Shown piece by piece: positions 24,458-34,048 of a stretch of 64,000 bases of DNA. The notes beneath the pieces were generated by a model that made no database searches, was not told the origin of the DNA, and saw only the letters and a program-made list of their open reading frames with translations. Source of the DNA: an uncultured Lachnospiraceae bacterium (GTDB lineage: Bacteria; Bacillota; Clostridia; Lachnospirales; Lachnospiraceae); NCBI GenBank assembly GCA_910586205.1, contig CAJUGD010000004.1:1-64000 (forward strand). Direction: 5' to 3'. The first letter of the stretch is position 1, and each line of letters opens with the position of its first letter. The position numbers were made by a program, and so were the translations under genes.

Positions 24458-25240
24458 ATGCTATGGTATGTGCTGCAGACGAAAACCGGTGAGGAGGAAA
24501 AGCTGGCAGGGCTGATACAAAGGCTGGTTCCGGGACATTTATATGGAGAGTGCTTTGTAGTGTACCAGGAACAACTTTGGAGGAGGCAGCAGCAGAACCT
24601 TGTTCATGTGAAACGGGTGTTTCCTGGATATGTATTTATTACTTCTAAAGAGCCGGAGGCTCTATTTTTTTGTCTGAAGAAGGTTCCGGCTATGGCTAAG
24701 CTGATAGCAGACGGTGAATCGTGTTTTCTTTTTGTGGAGAGAGAGGAAACTGAGTTTTTAAAAAAGATTATGAATGAGGATCATATAATCCGTCTTTCTT
24801 ATTTATCAACCGATGAGAAAGGAAGGATTCATCAAGTATCAGGGCCATTGAAAAGCTGTGTGCAGCAGATTGTGCGGTGCCGGTATGGGAAGCGGCATGT
24901 ACTGGTGCGGTTAAAGCTGCTTGGAGAGGAAAAGACTGTGCTGCTGGGAATTATTCTGAAGGAAGATATTTGCCAGGAGCTGCGGTATGGAAAGGTGGAA
25001 GCAGGGATTCGGCTTCCTGAGCGGTATCAGATTAAAGAGGCAGATGGGGCTTTTATGCAGCAGGAGTTTTTGCCGGGAGATATGGTCACCGTGATAAGCG
25101 GAGGTTTTCAGGGAATGACCGGAATGGTGTACAGGGTGAAAAATCATATGGTAAAGCTGGGAATCCGTCTTTTTGGACAGGACATGGAGATTGAAATGAC
25201 AAAGGAGATTTTGCAGAAATATCAGAAAACCATACATTAA
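24458..25240 (+). CDS. LoaP/NusG-like transcription antiterminator with two KOW domains
   Basis: The protein has 260 residues. The N-terminal NGN domain (MLWYVLQTKTGEE, then VFPGYVFI near 55) is the NusG-paralogue core. A first, degenerate KOW follows (GPLKSCVQQI near 128), then a linker, then a clear second KOW at the C-terminus (PGDMVTVISGGFQGMTGMVY near 207). LoaP-type NusG paralogues bind RNA polymerase and leader RNA and let it read through terminators in long EPS or antibiotic operons. Usual LoaP proteins have about 170-180 residues, so the extra C-terminal KOW is unusual. It is the first gene of the EPS locus with GGAGAGGA before the ATG, 15 bases ahead of a paralogue. Confidence 0.85.
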   Translation: MLWYVLQTKTGEEEKLAGLIQRLVPGHLYGECFVVYQEQLWRRQQQNLVHVKRVFPGYVFITSKEPEALFFCLKKVPAMAKLIADGESCFLFVEREETEFLKKIMNEDHIIRLSYLSTDEKGRIHQVSGPLKSCVQQIVRCRYGKRHVLVRLKLLGEEKTVLLGIILKEDICQELRYGKVEAGIRLPERYQIKEADGAFMQQEFLPGDMVTVISGGFQGMTGMVYRVKNHMVKLGIRLFGQDMEIEMTKEILQKYQKTIH

Positions 25241-25255
25241 AAGGAGAAAAGGTTC

Positions 25256-25873
25256 ATGTTATGGTATTTATTAAAAACATGGGAGGGAAGGGAAGACGAA
25301 CTGGTGAGAGATATTCGCAGAGAAATCCCGTCATATCAATATAAAGACTGTTTTGTGATTTACCAGGAGAGAATCTGGAGGAGACAGCAGAAAAGCATTA
25401 TACATTTGGAGCGGCTGTTTCCAGGATGTGTGTTTCTTACCTGTGAGGATTGTGACAGAGAGAGTTTTCTTGCGCTTAGCGCAAAGTTGAATGAGGATAG
25501 AGGAAAAGGAATGGCATGGGGCAGTTTTTCCTTATTGCCTATGATGAAAGAAGACGGGGATTTTTTAGAAAAAATATCGGGAGAGGATCATGTGGTAAGG
25601 CTTTCTTATGTAGAGAAGGATAAAAACGGAAAGATTGACCAGGTGTTAGGCCCTTTAAAAAGATGTGCTGGTCAGGTTGAGCGGTATCAGTTTAAAAAAC
25701 GGTATGCTATGGTACGCCGCAGATTATGGGGGGAGGAACAGGCTATTGTGATGGGGATTATGCTGAAGGATGACAGGGGGCAGAAGCTTATAAAAGATAA
25801 TGCAGAGGTTTTGGAAAAGACGGCAAAGATGTCTGAACTATGGGAAGTGAAATCAGAAGCCGGCACATTTTGA
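25256..25873 (+). CDS. Second LoaP/NusG-like protein, single degenerate KOW
   Basis: The protein has 205 residues and is a paralogue of the preceding gene: MLWYLLKTWEGRED, WRRQQKSIIH and LFPGCVFL align with its NGN domain, and GPLKRCAGQVERYQFKKRYA aligns with its first KOW. The second KOW is missing and the C-terminus is a short charged helix. Tandem NusG paralogues could act in sequence or as a pair, or one may be antagonistic; UpxY/UpxZ of Bacteroides is a loose parallel. The stop lies just ahead of the sugar transferase start. The domain call is secure; activity is inference. Confidence 0.8.
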   Translation: MLWYLLKTWEGREDELVRDIRREIPSYQYKDCFVIYQERIWRRQQKSIIHLERLFPGCVFLTCEDCDRESFLALSAKLNEDRGKGMAWGSFSLLPMMKEDGDFLEKISGEDHVVRLSYVEKDKNGKIDQVLGPLKRCAGQVERYQFKKRYAMVRRRLWGEEQAIVMGIMLKDDRGQKLIKDNAEVLEKTAKMSELWEVKSEAGTF

Positions 25874-25887
25874 GGAGTTATTTTCTA

Positions 25888-27285
25888 ATGGAAAAGGCTA
25901 TGGACAATAACTACGAACAATATAAACGAATGGTCAAATTTATATTCAGTGTGATTATGCTTTCTTTAGAGATGTCTGCATTCTGGTACGTATGGCTCCA
26001 TTTTTATAATGAAAAGATGGAGACACCCTATAACCGGAGCGGTCATTGGCTTATGGTGGCAGTGTACGGGATATTTCTTGTATTGTTTAATATTCTTTAT
26101 GGCGGCTGGAAGGTAGGTTATCTGAGAACCGGAAATATGATTTATTCCCAGTTCCTTGCTGTTCTCTGTGCCAATGCTATGGCTTATCTCCAAATCACAT
26201 TATTGACCAAATCATTTCAAAATATAGCGCCTTTGTTAGTCATGACAGGCGCGGAACTTTTGATGATCAGTATTTGGAGCTTTCTCTCCACCAGAATGTA
26301 TCGCTTTCTTTATCCGCCGCGGAGTGTGCTGCTGATCTATGGGGAGCATCCGGTGGCGGGCCTGATGGGAAAGATTTATACCAGAAATGATCGTTTTGTG
26401 ATCGGGGAGACGATTCATGTATCAAAAGGAATTGCTCTGATTAAAGAAAAGATCCATGGATATGAAGGGGTAGTAATCTGTGATCTTCCATCCCATATGA
26501 GGAATGTGATTTTAAAATATTGCTACGAGAAAGGGATTCGTACCTACACAACTCCCAAAATATCCGATGTGATTATAAGAAGCGCAGAAAGCCTGCATTT
26601 ATTTGATACCCCTCTTTTGCTGTCCAGAAATAACGGGCTTTCCTTTGACCAGCGAGTGGTGAAACGGGGGATGGATCTGGCGTTGTCCATGACAGCGCTT
26701 CTTTTATTGTGTCCGGTTTTTCTTGTGACAGCCATAGCCATCAAGCTGTATGATGGAGGTCCTGCTTTTTATGTTCAGGAGCGGTGCACAAAAGGGGGGA
26801 AGGTATTTCGGATCTATAAGTTCCGCAGCATGGTTGTGGATGCGGAAAAGGATGGACGCTCGGTTCCGGCCACAGACCAGGATCCCAGGATCACACCAGT
26901 GGGGAGAATAATCCGTGCCACAAGAATCGATGAGCTTCCTCAGATATTAAATATTATAAAAGGAGATATGAGTATTGTAGGACCCAGGCCGGAGCGGGTG
27001 GAGCATGTAAAACTATATACTAGGCAGATACCAGAGTTTGCCTATCGGATGAAAGTGAAAGGTGGGCTGACCGGGTACGCGCAGGTCTATGGGAAGTATA
27101 ATACTACGGCTTATGATAAGCTGAAGCTGGATTTGATGTACATACAGAATTATTCTCTGCTGTTGGATGTCCAGATTATTTTTAAGACCGTGAAGATTTT
27201 ATTTATGAGAGAGAGTACAGAAGGATTTGGGGCGGAGGATGCGGCGGCAGTGGCAGGTGGGGAGGAAAGAAACTATGACAATTAA
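25888..27285 (+). CDS. Polyprenyl-phosphate sugar-1-phosphate transferase (EPS priming enzyme)
   Basis: The protein has 466 residues from the ATG at 25888, with GAGGAG 10 bases upstream. The N-terminal half has about four membrane helices and a CoA-binding-like Rossmann region (VLLIYGEHPVAGLMGKIY). The C-terminal half is the bacterial sugar transferase domain: KRGMDLALS, then one membrane helix, GPAFYVQERCTKGGKVFRIY, KFRSM, and DELPQ..NI.KGDMSIVGPRPE with the catalytic Asp-Glu. It starts each repeat unit by moving a sugar-1-phosphate onto undecaprenyl phosphate at the membrane. The likely sugar is glucose, galactose or an N-acetylated relative. The stop overlaps the next gene. Confidence 0.92.
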   Translation: MEKAMDNNYEQYKRMVKFIFSVIMLSLEMSAFWYVWLHFYNEKMETPYNRSGHWLMVAVYGIFLVLFNILYGGWKVGYLRTGNMIYSQFLAVLCANAMAYLQITLLTKSFQNIAPLLVMTGAELLMISIWSFLSTRMYRFLYPPRSVLLIYGEHPVAGLMGKIYTRNDRFVIGETIHVSKGIALIKEKIHGYEGVVICDLPSHMRNVILKYCYEKGIRTYTTPKISDVIIRSAESLHLFDTPLLLSRNNGLSFDQRVVKRGMDLALSMTALLLLCPVFLVTAIAIKLYDGGPAFYVQERCTKGGKVFRIYKFRSMVVDAEKDGRSVPATDQDPRITPVGRIIRATRIDELPQILNIIKGDMSIVGPRPERVEHVKLYTRQIPEFAYRMKVKGGLTGYAQVYGKYNTTAYDKLKLDLMYIQNYSLLLDVQIIFKTVKILFMRESTEGFGAEDAAAVAGGEERNYDN

Positions 27286-28558
27286 GATTAGAAAAATTGA
27301 AAGAGATAGTTATTTTGCATTTTTTCTTTCAACAACAATATGGTTTACTCCTTTTCGCACATTTGCTATAGAGGTTGGGGATATATGGTATTCAGGGATT
27401 GGCAGGCCAATAAGTAAGATTATGATTTTGTGTTTTCTTATATATGCATTTATTCCGTTTTGCAATTATGTTCGAGTCAAGAGATGGGATGTGATTATTT
27501 TTTTGTTTATTCTTTTTCAATGGCTTCGGAGTTTGGTGTTTCATGCGGATTACACAGTTAGCTACGTTAGTATATTACTTGACTTTTTGGTTAAATGTGT
27601 GCCGTTCTATTTTATTGCACAGAATACAACTAATTGGAAAATGGTAAAAGAATATTTTTATAAAGCAGGGACCCTTAGCATTCTTTTGATGTGCGGATTG
27701 ACATTGATGAAAGAAAGATTTGGGGGGGGGATTTTCAATGATACAGATAAATATTCTATGTTTTATGGTTTGCTAATTGGAAGAAGTGTTATAGTTAAAT
27801 GTATAGAATTTTTTGATACAAAAAAATTTCGTGTACTATTATTTATTGTATTGTCTATAGGATTAATGATTCTTTATGGGACACGTACACCAATAGTATG
27901 TGTTGCTTTTTTGTTTTTTATGTTTTTTATGAAAATAGTAGCAGAATATATAAAAAGTGGAAGGATTATTATTAAGCATGATTCTTGGAAATTAGTGTTT
28001 GCTTTTATGATGATATTACTAATAGGAAGTGCTTTTATAATAATGATGAGAGCTAAAACTATGGATACAATGGCTCCAGGAGAAAGGATTTTATATACCA
28101 TCTCAAACGGAAAATTTTTTAAGTCAGAAGGCAGAACGAATATTTATAATGCTGCAAAACAGGTGATTTTAGAACATCCATTGTTTGGCACAGGACTCAT
28201 AGGTGAACGTATTGAAATTGTGAAAGTTTTAGGGATTTCAGCAGACGAGTTTACTGGATATTATGCTCATAATTTGTTTATAGAGTTTGTATTACAGACA
28301 GGGATTCTATTAGGGGGTGGTTTGATTATTTTGACTTTGTTGATTTGCTTTAATGGTTTATTTAGAACATTCAATGGGGATAAATGTCTGGTTTATATGT
28401 ACTTGATTAGTTTTGGAGTGGGATCTTTAATGCTTTCTGGGACAGCAATAAGAGTTGCAGAATTTTGGATATTTTTTTCAATAGGAATCAGAGATTTGAT
28501 AGAAAGATACGGTAAAAATATGAAAAAAGTTTATTTGAGGATTGATAAATATGTTTGA
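27275..28558 (+). CDS. O-antigen ligase/polymerase-like membrane protein with in-frame G9 tract
   Basis: The protein has 427 residues from the ATG at 27275, with GGGAGGAAAG upstream and a short overlap with the priming transferase. It has about ten membrane helices and a large extracytoplasmic loop near residues 265-320 with the O-antigen ligase family pattern (GRTNIYNAAKQVILEHPLFGTG and YYAHNLFIEFVLQTG). It is a candidate Wzy polymerase. Codon GGG occurs three times in a row at about residue 150, giving a run of nine G in AT-rich DNA; a one-base change would truncate the protein soon after. A second polymerase-like gene lies at 39530. Confidence 0.82.
   Translation: MTIKIRKIERDSYFAFFLSTTIWFTPFRTFAIEVGDIWYSGIGRPISKIMILCFLIYAFIPFCNYVRVKRWDVIIFLFILFQWLRSLVFHADYTVSYVSILLDFLVKCVPFYFIAQNTTNWKMVKEYFYKAGTLSILLMCGLTLMKERFGGGIFNDTDKYSMFYGLLIGRSVIVKCIEFFDTKKFRVLLFIVLSIGLMILYGTRTPIVCVAFLFFMFFMKIVAEYIKSGRIIIKHDSWKLVFAFMMILLIGSAFIIMMRAKTMDTMAPGERILYTISNGKFFKSEGRTNIYNAAKQVILEHPLFGTGLIGERIEIVKVLGISADEFTGYYAHNLFIEFVLQTGILLGGGLIILTLLICFNGLFRTFNGDKCLVYMYLISFGVGSLMLSGTAIRVAEFWIFFSIGIRDLIERYGKNMKKVYLRIDKYV
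27722..27730 (+). repeat. Poly-G tract, G9, in the first polymerase-like gene
   Basis: Nine consecutive G, reading GGG GGG GGG in frame (three Gly). The gene is intact at this length. Confidence 0.9.
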
Positions 28559-29318
28559 TTTTGTAAAGGATAATGTAAAAGTATCAATTATTATTCCTAT
28601 GTACAATACAAAAAATTTGTTGTCAGAAACGATAGAATCCGTTTTTTCTCAAACTTATAAAAATTGGGAAATGATTATTGTTGACGATTGTTCTACAGAT
28701 GGATCTTATGAATATGCAATGACATTTTCAAAGAAAGATCAGAGAATAAGAGTTTTTAAACTAGATTGTAATTCCGGACCAGGAGCGGCAACAAAATATG
28801 GTTTTGAAAAAGCAAAGGGAGAGATTATTGCTTTTCTCGATAGTGATGATTTGTGGATGCCGGTTAAGCTTGAACGTCAGATAAAATTTATGGGTGACCA
28901 CCATTATGAATTTACTTGCACAGACTATGAACAGATTAATGAAAAAGGTGAACATATTGGAAGGACAATTTACTGCAAAGGACAGGCAGATTATAAGGCA
29001 GTGCTTAGAACTTGTCCTGTGGGATCTTCTACAGTGATGATTACGTCGGATTTATTGAGAAAAGTTGAGATACCAACTATCAGGAAAAATAACGATTATT
29101 CTTTGTGGCTGAGGATATTAAAAGTATATCCTTATGTTTACGGAATGCAGGAGACTTTAATGCAGTATAGAATATGGCCTCAATCTATTTCCTACAATAA
29201 ATTGAAAAAGGTAAAGTACTCATGGAAAGTATTTCGGGAATACGAAGGGTTTTCTGTAATGATTTCCGTTTTTTTGATTCTGGAATGGGCTTTTATAAAA
29301 ATTATGAAGATCAAATAA
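28551..29318 (+). CDS. Family 2 glycosyltransferase
   Basis: The protein has 255 residues from the ATG at 28551, which overlaps the end of the polymerase-like gene. The GT-A fold is clear: VSIIIPMYNTKNLLSETIES at the start, IIVDDCSTDGSYE near 45 and FLDSDDLWMP near 98, which holds the DxD-type metal site. An acidic YEQINEKGEHIG block and the basic C-terminal helix suggest membrane association. It adds a sugar to the lipid-linked repeat on the cytoplasmic side. Donor and acceptor are unknown. Confidence 0.9.
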   Translation: MFDFVKDNVKVSIIIPMYNTKNLLSETIESVFSQTYKNWEMIIVDDCSTDGSYEYAMTFSKKDQRIRVFKLDCNSGPGAATKYGFEKAKGEIIAFLDSDDLWMPVKLERQIKFMGDHHYEFTCTDYEQINEKGEHIGRTIYCKGQADYKAVLRTCPVGSSTVMITSDLLRKVEIPTIRKNNDYSLWLRILKVYPYVYGMQETLMQYRIWPQSISYNKLKKVKYSWKVFREYEGFSVMISVFLILEWAFIKIMKIK

Positions 29319-29357
29319 TTGAGGACAAAAGAATAATATTAAGAGGAAGATAGGTTT

Positions 29358-30542
29358 ATGAAAATTCAGCTAATGAATGTGCAGAGACAGCACGAAGAAT
29401 ACGCGAAAGAATATGAAGATGCTGTATTAAATGTTCTTCGGAGCGGATGCTATATTGGTGGAGAGGAAGTGGATGCTTTTGAGAGGGAATTTGCAGAATA
29501 CCAGGGAGCCAGGTATGGGATATCATGTGGAAATGGAACCGATGCGCTTATTTTGGCATTGCGTGCCCTAGGGATTGGAAGGGGAGATGAGGTGATAACA
29601 GTTTCCTGGACATTCTTTGCCACAGCAGAAAGTATTGCTGCGGTTGGTGCTGTACCGGTATTTGTTGATGTGGATCCAGTCACCTATTGTATGGATACTA
29701 ATCTGGCAGAAGCAGCGATAACCAGGAAAACAAAGGCGCTGCTCCCGGTTCATTTTTATGGGAACTGTACTAATATGGAAGCTCTTAGGGATATAGCCCA
29801 TCGATACCATATAAAAATCATTGCGGATTGTGCACAGTCAGCAGGAACACGTTATAAAGGAGAGCGCAGGAAAACTCTTGGTGATGTTTCCTGCTTTTCA
29901 TTTTTTCCAACGAAGAACCTTGGCGGTGCCGGAGACGGGGGAATGATCCTGACAGATGATGAAAGGATTGCACAGACTTGCAGGGCATTAAAAATTCATG
30001 GAGCAGGGAAAAATGGTTTAGATGTATTAAGGCAGCAATATCAGATGGAAAAGAAAGTGTTTCCAAGTCATATACCAGTTGGGGAGTCTAAATATTATAA
30101 CTATTTGGTTGGATATAATTCACGGTTGGATGCGGTTCAGGCAGCAATTCTTCGAAAGAAATTAAAACATATGGAAATGTTTGTTTCTGGAAGACGAAGG
30201 AATGCCAGGATATACCAGAAAGCATTAAAGGATACGGGATATCTTACACCTGTGGAAGAATTGGACACAGATCATTCCTACTATATTTATGCATTAAAGC
30301 ATCCAAAGGCGGATGTAATAAAAAAGCAGCTTATAGAAGATGGAGTGTCATGCGGCACATATTATCCAGTTCCTCTACATTTGCAGGGGGCTTTTGCAGA
30401 ATTGGGATATCAGGAAGGAGATTTGCCTATAACAGAAGAATTAGTCAGAACGACTTTTGCGATTCCTGTGTTTCCGGAACTGAGGGATGAGGAGCGGGAA
30501 TATGTGATTGACAGATTGATTAGAATTGAAAAGGCGTTATAG
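29358..30542 (+). CDS. PLP aminotransferase, DegT/DnrJ/EryC1/StrS family (WbpE-like)
   Basis: The protein has 394 residues. It has the family blocks GNGTDALILALRALGIG, VSWTFFATAESI and SFFPTKNLGGAGDGG, which holds the PLP-binding Lys. It is followed directly by genes matching WbpB, WbpA, WbpI and WbpD, so it is best read as the transaminase that converts the 3-keto sugar acid to the 3-amino sugar acid with glutamate as donor. The role rests on context; family assignment is certain. AGAGGAAGATAGG lies before the ATG. Confidence 0.88.
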   Translation: MKIQLMNVQRQHEEYAKEYEDAVLNVLRSGCYIGGEEVDAFEREFAEYQGARYGISCGNGTDALILALRALGIGRGDEVITVSWTFFATAESIAAVGAVPVFVDVDPVTYCMDTNLAEAAITRKTKALLPVHFYGNCTNMEALRDIAHRYHIKIIADCAQSAGTRYKGERRKTLGDVSCFSFFPTKNLGGAGDGGMILTDDERIAQTCRALKIHGAGKNGLDVLRQQYQMEKKVFPSHIPVGESKYYNYLVGYNSRLDAVQAAILRKKLKHMEMFVSGRRRNARIYQKALKDTGYLTPVEELDTDHSYYIYALKHPKADVIKKQLIEDGVSCGTYYPVPLHLQGAFAELGYQEGDLPITEELVRTTFAIPVFPELRDEEREYVIDRLIRIEKAL

Positions 30543-30567
30543 ATATTAAAAAAGGGGATGATTCACA

Positions 30568-31650
30568 ATGAAATATGCATTGATTGGATGTGGACGTATA
30601 GCAAAGAATCACATGAAGGCGGCTTGTCATAATAATCTGGAGATGATTGCTGTGTGTGATGTAAAGATGGATGCTATGAATGCCATTCTTGATTTATATG
30701 AACTGGGAAATAGAGGATCTATCAAAAAATATGAAGATTATCAAAAGCTGATTGATGAAAATCCAGAATTGCAGCTTGTAAGCATTGCAACAGAAAGCGG
30801 ATCTCATGCAAAGATAGCCTTGTATTGTATTAAACATGGAATCCATGTCATTATTGAAAAACCAATAGCAATGTCAATGGAGGATGCAAAGGAAATAATC
30901 TTACAAGCACAAGAGCATAAAGTAAAAGTTTGTGCATGCCATCAAAACAGGTTTAATCTCGCAGTACAAAAAATGAAACACGCACGGGATGAGGATCGTT
31001 TCGGAAAGATTTCCCATGGAAGTATCCATGTCCGCTGGAATCGAAACAGGGAATACTACAAACAGGCAGAGTGGAGAGGAAAGTGGGGATCCGATGGAGG
31101 CGCTTTGATGAATCAATGCATTCATGGAATTGATCTGATTCGGTGGATAATTGGGGATGAGATTCAAGAGGTTTATGGCGCAACAAGGCAGAGATACCAT
31201 GAGTACATGGAAGCGGAAGATGTGGGAATGGCTCTGATACAGTTTAAAAGCGGAATTGTGGCTACGATTGAAGGTAGCGTAAATGTGTATCCTAAGAATC
31301 TTGAGGAAACACTTTTTCTTTTTGGAGAAAAGGGAACCGTGAAATTAGGAGGAACATCTACAAACAATATTGATATATGGGAGTTTTCCGATAAAAATGA
31401 TGGGGATAAAGATTTGCAGGGTTTGAAAGAGGAAACATGTAATGTATATGGAAATGGGCATATAAGCCTATTTCGAGACATGATGGAAGCGATTGAAAAA
31501 GATAGGGAACCATATGTAAATGGAGTAGACGGACGTAATGCACTGGAATTGGTGCTGGCAATTTATAAGAGTCAAAAGACAGGAAAACCTGTAAAGCTTC
31601 CACTAGAGGAATTTTCTAGTAATGATATGGCAGGAGAATTTAACGAATGA
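30568..31650 (+). CDS. Gfo/Idh/MocA-family oxidoreductase (WbpB-like)
   Basis: The protein has 360 residues. It opens with a Rossmann loop (ALIGCGRIAKNHMKA) and has the EKP motif (HVIIEKPIAMS, near 95), followed by the substrate domain with HVRWNRNREYY and GGALMNQCIHGIDL (the His in this last block is the usual proton relay). In the WbpA-E pathway this enzyme oxidises C3 of UDP-GlcNAc-uronic acid, with NAD recycled through 2-oxoglutarate. The stop overlaps the next start (ATGA). Function is inferred from the neighbours on both sides. Confidence 0.87.
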   Translation: MKYALIGCGRIAKNHMKAACHNNLEMIAVCDVKMDAMNAILDLYELGNRGSIKKYEDYQKLIDENPELQLVSIATESGSHAKIALYCIKHGIHVIIEKPIAMSMEDAKEIILQAQEHKVKVCACHQNRFNLAVQKMKHARDEDRFGKISHGSIHVRWNRNREYYKQAEWRGKWGSDGGALMNQCIHGIDLIRWIIGDEIQEVYGATRQRYHEYMEAEDVGMALIQFKSGIVATIEGSVNVYPKNLEETLFLFGEKGTVKLGGTSTNNIDIWEFSDKNDGDKDLQGLKEETCNVYGNGHISLFRDMMEAIEKDREPYVNGVDGRNALELVLAIYKSQKTGKPVKLPLEEFSSNDMAGEFNE

Positions 31651-32960
31651 AAGAACGATTGCTAAATAAGATTAAAGAGAAAAGTATTATTGTAGGTGTA
31701 GTAGGACTTGGATATGTGGGACTACCCTTGGCAGTGGAGAAAGCAAAAGCAGGATTTAAAACCATTGGTTTTGATGTACAGGAATCAAAAGTTGAGATGG
31801 TAAACTTAGGAAAGAATTATATCGGCGATGTAGTAGATTCTGATTTGAAAAAATTGGTAGATAAAAAAATGCTTTCTGCAACTACGGATTTTTCTTTTAT
31901 TAAAAACGCTGATTTTATTGCAATTTGTGTTCCTACTCCATTGGATAAGCATCAAGAACCGGATATCAGTTATGTAAAAAACTCAGTTCAGGCAGTGGCA
32001 CAATTCTTAAAAAAAGATACCATGGTTGTATTGGAATCTACGACTTATCCGGGAACAACAGAGGAATTAATTAAACCTATATTAGAAAAGAATTCAGGAT
32101 TAAAGTGTGGAAAAGATTTTTATCTTGGTTTTTCGCCAGAACGTGTTGATCCAGGAAATTTGATTTACAAAACAAAAAATACTCCCAAAGTAGTGGGGGC
32201 TGTTGGCAGAGACGCAACGGAAGTAATTGCGGCCATGTATCGTGCCGTATTAAGGGGGGATGTATGTGAAGTATCTTCACCGGCTGTAGCTGAGATGGAA
32301 AAGATTTTGGAAAATACATATCGTAATATTAATATAGGATTGGTGAATGAAATAGGAAGGCTTTGTCATGAGATGGGAATCTCCATATGGGAAGTGATTG
32401 ATGCAGCGAAGACAAAACCCTATGGATTTCAGCCGTTTTATCCAGGGCCAGGGCTTGGTGGACACTGTATACCTTTAGATCCATATTATTTGACATGGAA
32501 GGCACGAGAATATGGTTTTCATACAACTTTGATAGAAAACAGTATGGTTATTAATGATGGACAGCCAATGTATTGTGTAGAACGTGCTATGCATATTTTG
32601 AATCATCAAAAAAAAGCAATTAACGGAGCCCGGATTTTGGTATTGGGCATAGCATATAAACAAGATATTGATGATTATAGAGAGAGTCCGGCGATTCGTG
32701 TGATACAAGAATTGGAAAAGGTTGGCGCTGATGTAGATTATCATGATCCTTGGATTCAGGAATTTCAAGAAAATGGAAGAATCGTAAAGGGTATACCACA
32801 GATAGACGAGAAGATTGTGTCTGGCTATGATTTGATTATGATTACTGCTGCTCATTCTAATGTAGATTATGAAATGATTCAAAGAAGCGCCAAACTAGTT
32901 TTTGATACGAAAAATGTTACGAAAAATTTGAAAAACAGAGATAACATCGAAATTTTGTGA
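31647..32960 (+). CDS. UDP-N-acetylglucosamine 6-dehydrogenase (WbpA/WecC-like)
   Basis: The protein has 437 residues. It belongs to the UDP-glucose/GDP-mannose dehydrogenase family: NAD-binding VGLGYVGLPLAVEKAKAGF at about 19-37, CVPTPL near 94, STTYPGTTEE near 131, and the catalytic Cys in GLGGHCIPLDP near 270. The N-terminal sequence and length match dehydrogenases acting on UDP-HexNAc. It makes UDP-GlcNAcA, the first step towards UDP-ManNAc3NAcA. It overlaps both the previous gene and, nearly, the following epimerase gene. Confidence 0.9.
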   Translation: MKERLLNKIKEKSIIVGVVGLGYVGLPLAVEKAKAGFKTIGFDVQESKVEMVNLGKNYIGDVVDSDLKKLVDKKMLSATTDFSFIKNADFIAICVPTPLDKHQEPDISYVKNSVQAVAQFLKKDTMVVLESTTYPGTTEELIKPILEKNSGLKCGKDFYLGFSPERVDPGNLIYKTKNTPKVVGAVGRDATEVIAAMYRAVLRGDVCEVSSPAVAEMEKILENTYRNINIGLVNEIGRLCHEMGISIWEVIDAAKTKPYGFQPFYPGPGLGGHCIPLDPYYLTWKAREYGFHTTLIENSMVINDGQPMYCVERAMHILNHQKKAINGARILVLGIAYKQDIDDYRESPAIRVIQELEKVGADVDYHDPWIQEFQENGRIVKGIPQIDEKIVSGYDLIMITAAHSNVDYEMIQRSAKLVFDTKNVTKNLKNRDNIEIL

Positions 32961-32974
32961 AATAGAGGCACTTT

Positions 32975-34048
32975 ATGAAAGTTGTTACAGTAATTGGAGC
33001 CAGACCTCAATTTATTAAAGCAGCCGTAGTCGGGCGTGAACTTAGAAAGAAGCATAAAGAGGTTTTGGTACATACAGGTCAGCATTATGACTACAATATG
33101 TCAGAACAGTTTTTTGAGGAGTTGGATATTCCAAGGCCCGATTATAATATGGGAATATCGGGCGGAAGCCATGCACAAATGACAGGAAAAATGATGATGG
33201 CAGTAGAAACTATATTAAAAAAAGAAATGCCAGATTGGCTTCTGGTTTATGGAGATACGAATTCTACGTTGGCTGCAGCATTAGCTGCGGCCAAATTGCA
33301 CATGAATATCTGCCATGTAGAGGCAGGAGCCAGAACGAATAGTTTCACAAATCCAGAAGAAATTAACCGTATTTGTACCGATCATATATCAACACTTTTG
33401 TTGGCTAGTACAAAAAGCGGAATGGTTAGTATGGCAGCAGAAGGATTATCAGATAGAGGTCAACTGGTAGGGGATCCTATGTATGATGCTTTTTTGAAAT
33501 ACAGTCAGAATCAGGAAATGAGAAATAGTATAGTTTCTTTGTCAGATGGGATAGTCTACAAAATTCCGCCAGAATATTATTATCTGACTTGTCACCGTGA
33601 GGAAAATACCAATGAAGATAACAATTTATTAGAAATTTTTAAAGCAATGGAACAGTTAGATGCTCCAACCATATACCCGGTCCATCCCAGAAACAAGGAA
33701 AGGGCGTTGCGTTTGCAGACAGATTATCATTTTAAAAATATTCTCTTAACTGAGCCGGTAGGGTACTTAGAAAGCCTTTGGCTTGTAAACCATGCAAAAA
33801 AGATTGTGACAGATTCAGGAGGATTACAAAGAGAAGCATTTTTTGCTTGTAAAAAATGTGTTACTATACTCGATTTTGTTTGTTGGCCAGAGACTATGGT
33901 GGATGGACGCAATGAACTGGCAAAGCCAGACGCTGAAGATATTTTGAATAAAATGGAAAAGAAACAGTGGATCGATGAAAACTATCTGCCTTTTGGAAAT
34001 GGAAAATCAGCAGTAAAGATTATAGCAGCAATGGAGAATACAAAATGA
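32975..34048 (+). CDS. UDP-N-acetylglucosamine 2-epimerase, non-hydrolysing (WbpI/WecB-like)
   Basis: The protein has 357 residues. Family blocks are VIGARPQFIKAAVVGREL, THTGQHYDYNMS-like VHTGQHYDYNMSEQFFEEL, VYGDTNSTLAAALAAAKL, HVEAGART and DSGGLQREAFF. Close homologues that act in the ManNAc3NAcA route (WbpI, WlbD) have this same length and pattern. Next to WbpA, B, D and E homologues, the most likely job is 2-epimerisation of UDP-GlcNAc3NAcA to UDP-ManNAc3NAcA. Confidence 0.9.
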   Translation: MKVVTVIGARPQFIKAAVVGRELRKKHKEVLVHTGQHYDYNMSEQFFEELDIPRPDYNMGISGGSHAQMTGKMMMAVETILKKEMPDWLLVYGDTNSTLAAALAAAKLHMNICHVEAGARTNSFTNPEEINRICTDHISTLLLASTKSGMVSMAAEGLSDRGQLVGDPMYDAFLKYSQNQEMRNSIVSLSDGIVYKIPPEYYYLTCHREENTNEDNNLLEIFKAMEQLDAPTIYPVHPRNKERALRLQTDYHFKNILLTEPVGYLESLWLVNHAKKIVTDSGGLQREAFFACKKCVTILDFVCWPETMVDGRNELAKPDAEDILNKMEKKQWIDENYLPFGNGKSAVKIIAAMENTK

